From: an uncultured bacterium
GTDB taxonomy: Bacteria; Actinomycetota; Coriobacteriia; Coriobacteriales; Coriobacteriaceae
Length of the DNA stretch: 8,646 nt
Assembly (NCBI GenBank): GCA_905215945.1
Contig: CAJMRZ010000045.1
Coordinates: 1 to 8,646, forward strand
Reading direction: 5' to 3'
In this document: positions 1 to 5,225 of the stretch, in pieces
How positions within the stretch are numbered: position 1 is the stretch's first letter
Layout: each line of letters begins with the position of its first letter
Position numbers and translations under genes: made by a program
The notes under the pieces: generated by a model
What the model was told of the DNA's origin: nothing
Seen by the model: only the letters and a program-made list of their open reading frames with translations
Database searches by the model: none

Positions 1-1716
1 TACCTTGCGCTTCCCGCTATCGTGGGCGTGGTCGCGGCGCTTTTGGGCACTGCGCTCGGCATAGCGTTCTTTACCGAGCCCATGCGCGGCCTCTATTACG
101 GGTCGTACAGTCTGCCGCCCTTCCAGGTGTACTGGAGCTGGGAGATCTTTGTGAAGTGCGCCGTGGTTCCCGCCGCCGCGCTCATCCTCATCACGCTGGT
201 GGGCCTGCTTCGCAAAATGGGCAAGACGCCGTTGCAGTTCCTTCGTTACGAGGCGAGCGGCAAATCGGGCACCAAGCGCGGTATGCAACTGCCGGAGCGC
301 ATGGGTTTTGTTTCCCGCTTCCGCCTGCGTATCTTCCTGCGCAACCTGGGCAACTTCGCCACGCTCTTCGTGGGCATTGCGTTTGCCTCGCTGCTGCTGC
401 TCTTTGGCCTGGCGATTCTGCCCACGATGACGCACTACGCGGACAACCTCGAGACGAGCCTGGTCGCCGAGCACCAGTACACGCTCAAGGCGCCGCTGGA
501 GCTCGAGGGCACTGCCGAGGAGCGCGAGCAGTGGTCGGCACTCGAGCGCTTGCAGTCGGTTGACGGCGCGCTGCTTTCCGCCGCCCAGGATGCCGATGAC
601 GAGCTTGACGACGCGGCCGATGCGGCGCAGGTGGCAGCCGATGCCGCGACCGCATCCCCGTCTGCCGAGAGCCTGGCCGCAGCGCAGGATGCGCTTGCCA
701 AGGTCCAGGACAAGAAGGATGCGCTCTACGCGCGCCTTGACGATCTTGCCGATGCCCTCGGCTGCGACCGCGATGAGGTCATCGGCCTGATTGACAAGGC
801 CTCTAAGATCGACGCTGACAACGACGATATCCACCCGGTCAATACGACCGACAACGGCGCGGGCACAATCGCACAGGCCGAGAAATACGCCGTTTACCAG
901 CTGCAATACGACCGCGGCGATGGAAATGGCGAGGAGACGATTTCCGTCTACGGCATTTCATCCGATTCGCGCTACTGGAAAGATCTCAACGTCGGCGACG
1001 GACGCGTCGTCTTTGGTGGCGGTCTGCTCGATAAGTTTGGCTGGAGCGAGGGTCAGAAGGTTACGCTCGGCGACAAGTACGAGGGCGAGCATTATTCCCT
1101 TGAGTACGCGGGCAAGGACTGTGCCTGGGGCTCCAAGTCGGACATGAATATCTATATGAGTATCGACGACTTTAACGAGCTGTTCGACAACGACGCCGCC
1201 TACTTTAACGGCTATGTGAGCGACGAGAAGCTCGATCTCGATGCTCGTTACTTTGCCGGCGACACCACGCCCGATGACATGCGCGCCGTGGGCGACCAGT
1301 TCATCGGCATGATGAGCAAAATGATCGGCATGATGGTCGGGCTTGCGGTGTTCATCTTCCTGCTGTTTATGTACCTGCTGACCAAGGCGGTGATCGACCA
1401 TAGCGCCCGTTCGATCAGCTACATGAAAGTCTTTGGCTATCGCGATAGCGAGATCTCGCATCTGTACATCCGCTCGATCACGCTGTGCGTGGCGGCGTCG
1501 CTCGTGCTGAGCCTGCCCGTGATCATTGGCTCGCTCACGGCCATCTTCCGCTCGATGCTGCTCGCCTACAACGGCAATATCGAGATCTACGTGCCCACTT
1601 GGTCTATGGCTGCATGCGTCGGCATTGGCTTTGCGACCTACCTGGTCGTGGCGCTGCTACACACGCGTTCTATCAAGCGCGTCAGCCTGGCCGAGGCCCT
1701 TAAAGTCCAAGAGTAG
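1..1716 (+). CDS. ABC transporter permease, two-module FtsX/MacB type (5' end cut by window)
   Basis: Integral membrane subunit of a MacB/LolCE-like ABC exporter or envelope-remodelling system; the ATPase partner is probably upstream, outside the window. The frame is open from base 1 (a GTG at 22 is internal), so 571 C-terminal residues are visible. They start in the last two helices of a first FtsX module (about nt 10-75 and 150-210), which ends in a TPLQFLRYEA-like tail typical of FtsX ends. A second module opens with a helix near nt 355-425, followed by an extracellular domain (about nt 430-1300) that contains an Ala/Asp/Glu-rich helical coiled-coil stretch (nt 540-820). Three C-terminal helices follow (about nt 1318-1395, 1465-1535, 1600-1665), and the protein ends in SLAEALKVQE, the usual FtsX terminus. 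Family assignment is firm; the substrate is unknown. The TAG stop lies inside a perfect 8-bp hairpin stem. Confidence 0.88.
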   Translation, partial: YLALPAIVGVVAALLGTALGIAFFTEPMRGLYYGSYSLPPFQVYWSWEIFVKCAVVPAAALILITLVGLLRKMGKTPLQFLRYEASGKSGTKRGMQLPERMGFVSRFRLRIFLRNLGNFATLFVGIAFASLLLLFGLAILPTMTHYADNLETSLVAEHQYTLKAPLELEGTAEEREQWSALERLQSVDGALLSAAQDADDELDDAADAAQVAADAATASPSAESLAAAQDALAKVQDKKDALYARLDDLADALGCDRDEVIGLIDKASKIDADNDDIHPVNTTDNGAGTIAQAEKYAVYQLQYDRGDGNGEETISVYGISSDSRYWKDLNVGDGRVVFGGGLLDKFGWSEGQKVTLGDKYEGEHYSLEYAGKDCAWGSKSDMNIYMSIDDFNELFDNDAAYFNGYVSDEKLDLDARYFAGDTTPDDMRAVGDQFIGMMSKMIGMMVGLAVFIFLLFMYLLTKAVIDHSARSISYMKVFGYRDSEISHLYIRSITLCVAASLVLSLPVIIGSLTAIFRSMLLAYNGNIEIYVPTWSMAACVGIGFATYLVVALLHTRSIKRVSLAEALKVQE

Positions 1717-1742
1717 TCGTTTAAGAACCTCCCCAACGACTA
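1714..1742 (+). terminator. Hairpin over the permease stop codon, possible weak terminator
   Basis: TAGTCGTT (1714-1721) and AACGACTA (1735-1742) form a perfect 8-bp stem with a 13-nt loop. The left arm begins with the stop codon itself. Only a short GGTTT follows, with no real U tract, so intrinsic termination would be weak. It may instead stabilise the 3' end or act with another factor. Confidence 0.4.
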
Positions 1743-1752
1743 GGTTTCGCGC

Positions 1753-1783
1753 TTGACTTTGACCCTACTTTAACGGGTACCAT
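1753..1783 (+). promoter_or_regulatory. Candidate promoter with 19-bp spacer upstream of the DUF362 gene
   Basis: TTGACT (1753-1758) is a good -35 and TACCAT (1778-1783) a fair -10, separated by 19 bp. The spacer region holds short inverted arms ACCC (1762-1765) and GGGT (1775-1778), the geometry used by MerR-family activators. The predicted transcript would have a leader of about 35 nt before the ATG at 1826. The -35 is seen directly; regulation by a MerR-type factor is inference, and the dyad is short. Confidence 0.45.
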
Positions 1784-1825
1784 CCTCTATGTCTGTAACG
1801 CCATATAGACCGAGGGGATATAACT

Positions 1826-3031
1826 ATGACCGCAACTGCACCCGCAGCACCCGCCAAGGTGTACTTCACCAACCTGCGCACGCATGCTCGCGAGAGTCAG
1901 CTCGACAAGCTCAAGCGCCTCATCCGTCACGCCGGAATTGAGCAGATCGACTTTGAGAACAAGTTCGTCGCCATCAAGATTCACTTTGGCGAGCTAGGCA
2001 ACCTGAGCTTTTTGCGCCCCAACTACGCCCGCGCCGTCGCGGATGTCGTGAAGGAGCTGGGCGGCAAGCCCTTCCTCACCGACTGCAACACGCTCTATGT
2101 CGGTAGCCGCAAAAACGCGCTCGAGCACATCGATACCGCCTACCAGAACGGCTTTACCCCGTATGCCACGGGTTGCCAGGTCATCATCGCCGACGGCCTC
2201 AAGGGCACCGACGAGGCGCTCGTTCCGGTCGAGGGCGGCGAGTACGTGCACGAGGCCAAGATCGGTCGGGCACTCATGGATGCCGATATTGTGATCAGCC
2301 TCACGCACTTTAAAGGCCATGAGCAGGCCGGCTTTGGCGGTGCCATGAAGAACCTGGGCATGGGCGGCGGCAGCCGCGCCGGCAAGATGGAGCAGCATGC
2401 CGCCGGCAAGCCGAACGTCGCGACCGAGCACTGTATTGGCTGCCGTGCCTGCGAAAAGGTCTGTGCGCACAGCGCTATCTCGTTTGACGACACCCGTGAG
2501 CGCGAGCTCGCCAACGGCAACACCCGTACGGTTCACGTTGCCGCTATCGACCATGATCGCTGCGTGGGCTGCGGTCGCTGCATCGGCGTGTGCAACCAGG
2601 ACGCCATCAAGCCCGGCCATGACGCTGCGGCCGACGTGCTCAACTGCAAGATCGCCGAGTACACCAAGGCCGTCGTCGACGGCCGCCCGAGCTTCCACAT
2701 CTCGCTCGCCATGGACATCAGCCCCAACTGCGACTGTCATCCCGAAAACGACACGCCTATCGTCAACGATATCGGCATGTTCGCGAGCTTCGACCCGGTC
2801 GCCATCGACCAGGCCTGTGCCGATGCCGTCATGGCATCCGAGCCGCTGCCCAACACCGAGCTTACCGATAGCGCGGCCAAGATGGAGCACAACCACGAGC
2901 ATCTGGAGGGCGATCAGGCCAAGGACCCCTTCTGCATCACGCATCCCGACACCGACTGGCGCGTGTGTATCGCGCACGCCGAAAAGATTGGCCTGGGCAC
3001 GAGCGAGTATGAGCTCATCGAGGTCCAATAG
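1826..3031 (+). CDS. DUF362 domain protein with two [4Fe-4S] ferredoxin motifs
   Basis: Cytoplasmic iron-sulfur protein of 401 residues with no signal peptide or membrane helix. The DUF362 fold spans roughly residues 10-190 and resumes at 285-400. A 2[4Fe-4S] ferredoxin module is inserted between: C203, C206, C209, C213 and C246, C249, C252, C256, both in CxxCxxCxxxC form. An additional CDCH (302-305) follows the module and could bind metal. DUF362 proteins are common in anaerobes and are thought to take part in electron transfer, but no reaction is established. The ATG at 1826 is supported by a GAGGGGA Shine-Dalgarno 8 nt upstream. It has its own candidate promoter and is bounded by terminators, so it is probably monocistronic. 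Length is normal for ferredoxin-fused DUF362 proteins. Domain call is firm; function is unknown. Confidence 0.92.
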   Translation: MTATAPAAPAKVYFTNLRTHARESQLDKLKRLIRHAGIEQIDFENKFVAIKIHFGELGNLSFLRPNYARAVADVVKELGGKPFLTDCNTLYVGSRKNALEHIDTAYQNGFTPYATGCQVIIADGLKGTDEALVPVEGGEYVHEAKIGRALMDADIVISLTHFKGHEQAGFGGAMKNLGMGGGSRAGKMEQHAAGKPNVATEHCIGCRACEKVCAHSAISFDDTRERELANGNTRTVHVAAIDHDRCVGCGRCIGVCNQDAIKPGHDAAADVLNCKIAEYTKAVVDGRPSFHISLAMDISPNCDCHPENDTPIVNDIGMFASFDPVAIDQACADAVMASEPLPNTELTDSAAKMEHNHEHLEGDQAKDPFCITHPDTDWRVCIAHAEKIGLGTSEYELIEVQ

Positions 3032-3064
3032 CACTTTGCTATTGGACAAAACAAGCGTTTTTTT
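3023..3064 (+). terminator. First terminator of the DUF362 gene, stop codon inside the stem
   Basis: GTCCAATAGCA (3023-3033) and TGCTATTGGAC (3037-3047) form a perfect 11-bp stem with a CTT loop. The TAG stop (3029-3031) is inside the left arm. A run of seven T lies at 3058-3064, but 10 nt beyond the stem, so it is an imperfect intrinsic terminator that may act with the next hairpin. Confidence 0.55.
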
Positions 3065-3078
3065 AGCGTAACGTAAGC

Positions 3079-3117
3079 AAAAACCGCCTTCGAGCACAGG
3101 GCTCGCAGGCGGTTTTT
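3079..3117. terminator. Strong bidirectional rho-independent terminator
   Basis: AAAAACCGCCT (3079-3089) pairs with AGGCGGTTTTT (3107-3117). After one mismatch, CGAGC (3091-3095) pairs with GCTCG (3101-3105) around a 5-nt loop. The T5 end serves the plus-strand DUF362 gene. The A5 start gives a U tract on the minus strand, serving the convergent hydrolase. Form and position between convergent genes are typical. Confidence 0.9.
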
Positions 3118-3245
3118 CGGAAGTATGCGGCAAATTTCGAGACCGCCGAGCACACGACATTTTTTGGCAACAAAACCCCTGATAAATTGTTGGTAAAACT
3201 GCGGTCTGGTCGGCAGTTCCAGATTTTGTCGCATACTTCCGAAAA
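3114..3245. repeat. 132-bp imperfect palindromic intergenic element (MITE/REPIN-like)
   Basis: The termini are a perfect 16-bp inverted repeat: TTTTCGGAAGTATGCG (3114-3129) and its complement (3230-3245). Comparing the left arm with the reverse complement of the right arm shows that similarity continues inward over about 60 nt: CAAA (with one G/A difference before it), then GCCGA, TTTT and CAACAA blocks, with one 1-nt gap. Arms are 3114-3173 and 3187-3245 and the loop is 3174-3186. As RNA it would fold into one long, interrupted hairpin. It begins inside the T tract of the terminator at 3079-3117. No gene is supported inside it. Structure is read directly; that it is a repeated element elsewhere in the genome is inference, as only one copy is in this window. 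Confidence 0.75.
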
Positions 3246-3282
3246 TAGGGGGTCAGATAAAGCCCCAGACGTTGCTTTTTGC

Positions 3283-4248
3283 CTAAAAATACTCGTCGAG
3301 GAAGTCGTCGACCGTGTTCCAGTAGAGCTCGGGGTCAACTTGCGCACTCTTGGCGTGGGTGGCGCCATGGATGGTGAGCTTTTGCTTGACCTTGCTGGCG
3401 CACGCGTCATAGTTTTGGTCGAGCATGCTGTACGGCACAAAGGTGTCCTGGTCGCCGTGGATAAACAGCATGGGAACCGTCGCGTGTTTGAGTTGCTCCA
3501 CACTGCTCGCCTTATGAAAGTCGTAGCCCGCGCGCACGTTGCACACCAAGTTTGCTACATCGAGCAAGGGAAAGCTGGGCAGGCCGAACACGTCCTTGAG
3601 CTGCAGAGAAAACTCGTCCCAAACACTCGTATAACCACAGTCCTCGATAATGCATTTTACGTTTGCGGGCAGAGATTCCCCCGCGACGTTCATGGCAGTT
3701 GCTGCACCCATCGACTCGCCAAAGACCAGGATGCGCGCCTCGGGGTCAGCCTGAACGATCCGCCCAATCCATGCGACGACATCGAGCCGCTCGGGCCAGC
3801 CCATGCCGATATAGTCGCCGCCGGAGCGCTCGTGGGCGCGGGCGGCAGGCGCGAGCACGTTCATGCCGCGGTCGTGGAAGCGCTTGGCGTATCGGGCCAT
3901 GCCGATGGGCTCGTTGGTATATCCATGCAGGCAGACGGCATAATCGTGGGTGTTCTCCGAGGCGGCAAAATACCAAGCGGCGAGCTCGGTTCCGTCATCT
4001 GCGGTAAGGCTGCTGCTCTCGCGATTCTCTTTAAACCACGCCCGCGCCTCGGTTTCCTCGGCATCCGGCTGCTCACCTTTTTTGTCGGCCTTACCATCCT
4101 GCATCATCTTCATGGTGTACGGCGCTTGGGGATTCAGCGCGAAGTCAAACAGAAAGTTGCCGGCAAATCCGAGCAGCACAACGACAACCACCAGTGCAAC
4201 GATGCCGGCCATCTTGAGCTTTCGATGGGAACGTGCGTTTTGAGCCAT
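3283..4248 (-). CDS. Membrane-anchored alpha/beta hydrolase
   Basis: Serine hydrolase of 321 residues. Residues 1-11 are basic and 13-35 form a hydrophobic segment with no clear cleavage site, so it is probably an N-terminally anchored protein with the catalytic domain outside the cell. The alpha/beta hydrolase core covers about 80-321: oxyanion-hole LHGY (107-110), nucleophile elbow G-E-S179-M-G, acid in HGDQDTFVP (likely D268), and catalytic H298 in HGATHAK. All triad residues are present. It resembles the group annotated as alpha/beta hydrolase (BAAT/FrsA/peptidase S9-like) in Gram-positive bacteria; substrate cannot be told from sequence. ATG at 4248 is preceded by AGGAG at 4261-4257 (minus strand) with 8-nt spacing. 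A good promoter and two palindromic sites lie upstream. It converges on the DUF362 gene. Confidence 0.9.
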   Translation of the reverse strand: MAQNARSHRKLKMAGIVALVVVVVLLGFAGNFLFDFALNPQAPYTMKMMQDGKADKKGEQPDAEETEARAWFKENRESSSLTADDGTELAAWYFAASENTHDYAVCLHGYTNEPIGMARYAKRFHDRGMNVLAPAARAHERSGGDYIGMGWPERLDVVAWIGRIVQADPEARILVFGESMGAATAMNVAGESLPANVKCIIEDCGYTSVWDEFSLQLKDVFGLPSFPLLDVANLVCNVRAGYDFHKASSVEQLKHATVPMLFIHGDQDTFVPYSMLDQNYDACASKVKQKLTIHGATHAKSAQVDPELYWNTVDDFLDEYF

Positions 4249-4268
4249 GCGGTATTCTCCTATAAGAT

Positions 4269-4282
4269 GTTAATACGTCAAC
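4269..4282. promoter_or_regulatory. Operator-like palindrome, distal copy (hydrolase leader)
   Basis: GTTAATACGTCAAC matches the site at 4314-4327 in 12 of 14 positions and has the same dyad form, with flanking AT...AT that extends the symmetry. It lies just downstream of the predicted hydrolase transcription start, where a bound repressor would block elongation or initiation. Regulator unknown. Confidence 0.45.
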
Positions 4283-4297
4283 ATTTAATGCAAGCGC

Positions 4298-4326
4298 ATT
4301 ATGGACGTTCGCCGTTGATGCGTCAA
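4298..4326 (-). promoter_or_regulatory. Sigma-70-type promoter of the alpha/beta hydrolase
   Basis: On the minus strand, TTGACG (4326-4321) is followed after exactly 17 bp by CATAAT (4303-4298). The implied start near 4291 gives a leader of about 43 nt before the ATG at 4248. The -35 overlaps an operator-like palindrome (4314-4327). Confidence 0.75.
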
Positions 4327-4327
4327 C
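4314..4327. promoter_or_regulatory. Operator-like palindrome, proximal copy (over -35)
   Basis: GTTGATGCGTCAAC has perfect 5-bp arms GTTGA/TCAAC around TGCG and overlaps the -35 hexamer of the hydrolase promoter. A related copy lies at 4269-4282, centre to centre 45 bp away. This arrangement suggests repression by a dimeric DNA-binding protein, possibly with looping; that is inference. Confidence 0.5.
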
Positions 4328-4361
4328 AGGCAAAGAATGGGTAAACAAAGGGTCACGTATG

Positions 4362-4376
4362 GTGCAAATTTCGCAC
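4362..4376. promoter_or_regulatory. Palindrome overlapping the hemolysin III promoter
   Basis: GTGCAAATTTCGCAC is a 15-bp near-perfect palindrome (one mismatched pair, central T). It covers the presumed -35 of the rightward promoter and could be an operator for the TrhA-like gene. A single copy is seen. Confidence 0.35.
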
Positions 4377-4399
4377 GTACCTAGACGCTTTGATATAGT
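4370..4399 (+). promoter_or_regulatory. Candidate promoter of the hemolysin III gene
   Basis: TATAGT (4394-4399) is a good -10. The best -35 is TTCGCA (4370-4375) at 18-bp spacing, which is weak. The leader to the ATG at 4435 would be about 29 nt. Confidence 0.45.
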
Positions 4400-4434
4400 G
4401 TTGAGAACTCTTTACGTTGGAGGATGTAACCGGC

Positions 4435-5118
4435 ATGTCCGATTCGAGCGACAGTTCTAAGCCGCGACCCAAGACCGCGGCCGTTCCACACTACACGGTG
4501 GGCGAGGAGATCATGAACTCCGTCACCCATGGTGTCGGCTGCCTGCTGGGTATCGCGGGTCTGGTGCTCCTGATCGTATTCGCCGCCCTGCGCGGCGGAG
4601 GCCCGGCCCACATGGCCGCGGCGATTGTCTATGGTGTCAGCATTATCCTCGAATACCTTGCCTCCACGCTCTACCATGCGATTCAGCCCGCTCGCGCCAA
4701 GCGCGTGTTTCGCATCATCGACCATAGCTGCATCTACCTGCTCATAGCCGGCAGCTATACGCCGTTTTGTCTCATCACGCTCGCAAACGACGGCGGTCCT
4801 ATGCTGTTCTTTGCCGTATGGGCCATCGCCATTATCGGCATCGCCCTCGAGTGCTTTATGCGCGAGCGTCAACCGCACTGGGTAAGTGGCCTGGTCTACC
4901 TGCTGATGGGCTGGCTCGTTGTCTTTAAGCTGCCCGAACTTGTGGCACTGCTCAACCCTGTGGCGCTTGCCCTGCTCGCCGTCGGCGGCGTGTGCTACAC
5001 CGCGGGCGTGCCGTTCTATATCGCCAAAAACGTGCGCTATCTGCACAGCGTGTTTCACCTGTGGGTGCTCGCCGGCAGCATCTTCCAGTTCATGGCGGTG
5101 ATCCTCTTCGTAATCTAG
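4435..5118 (+). CDS. trhA: Hemolysin III family / TrhA (PAQR) membrane protein
   Basis: Polytopic membrane protein of 227 residues with seven predicted helices after a polar N-terminus (1-20). It carries the PAQR signature: E24-E25 and the THG motif (31-33) before helix 1; STLYH81 and D96-H97 in helices 2-3; and YLH204SVFH208 with LAGS at the C-terminal helix. H81, D96, H204 and H208 match the metal-binding set of the PAQR superfamily (HxxxH plus Asp and His). Bacterial members are called hemolysin III, YqfA or TrhA, and are linked to membrane-fluidity or energy homeostasis; the hemolysin label is historical. I chose ATG 4435 because GGAGG lies at 4419-4423, 11 nt before it; a TTG at 4417 in the same frame would place that site inside the coding region. 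The 107-bp gap to the next gene has no terminator, so read-through is possible. Confidence 0.9.
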   Translation: MSDSSDSSKPRPKTAAVPHYTVGEEIMNSVTHGVGCLLGIAGLVLLIVFAALRGGGPAHMAAAIVYGVSIILEYLASTLYHAIQPARAKRVFRIIDHSCIYLLIAGSYTPFCLITLANDGGPMLFFAVWAIAIIGIALECFMRERQPHWVSGLVYLLMGWLVVFKLPELVALLNPVALALLAVGGVCYTAGVPFYIAKNVRYLHSVFHLWVLAGSIFQFMAVILFVI

Positions 5119-5225
5119 CGACCACGCCAGCGCCCGTGCCCCGCTCGGTCGCCGGCGCAATTGCCGTATCCGCCATCAACGTTTTACCCTGACGTCCCGA
5201 ATCTTGGAGGTTCGAGAAACTCCCG

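Noticed and set aside
1994..3160. Long minus-strand open frame (388 codons) opposite the DUF362 gene
   Set aside because: It is antisense to a clear ferredoxin gene, its translation has no recognisable domain, and it runs through the terminators; such shadows are expected in GC-rich DNA.
3125..3196. Plus-strand 23-codon frame inside the left arm of the palindrome (begins MRQISRPP)
   Set aside because: It directly follows a terminator, has no usable ribosome-binding site, and its likeness to the opposite-strand peptide is explained by the inverted repeat.
2914..3234. Minus-strand frame starting inside the palindromic element (begins MRQNLELP)
   Set aside because: No ribosome-binding site at proper spacing, and the frame continues through the strong terminator into antisense of the DUF362 gene. 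A short peptide from the element alone cannot be excluded if other copies keep the frame.
3249..3266. GGGG/CCCC hairpin just after the hydrolase stop as a minus-strand terminator
   Set aside because: Four base pairs only and a 10-nt loop; the bidirectional terminator at 3079-3117 is a far better candidate.
3187..4344. Long plus-strand open frame (385 codons) opposite the alpha/beta hydrolase
   Set aside because: The minus strand has the full catalytic triad, ribosome-binding site and promoter; this frame starts inside the palindromic element and has no domain.
4417..4434. Upstream TTG start for the hemolysin III gene
   Set aside because: The GGAGG ribosome-binding site would lie within the first codons; ATG 4435 fits better.
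5118..5152. Possible terminator after the hemolysin III gene (GCGACC/GGTCGC)
   Set aside because: Only 6 bp with a 23-nt loop and no T tract.
4381..5160. Minus-strand open frame (259 codons) opposite the hemolysin III gene
   Set aside because: The plus strand carries all PAQR motifs and seven helices; the antisense translation is low-complexity and His/Arg-rich.
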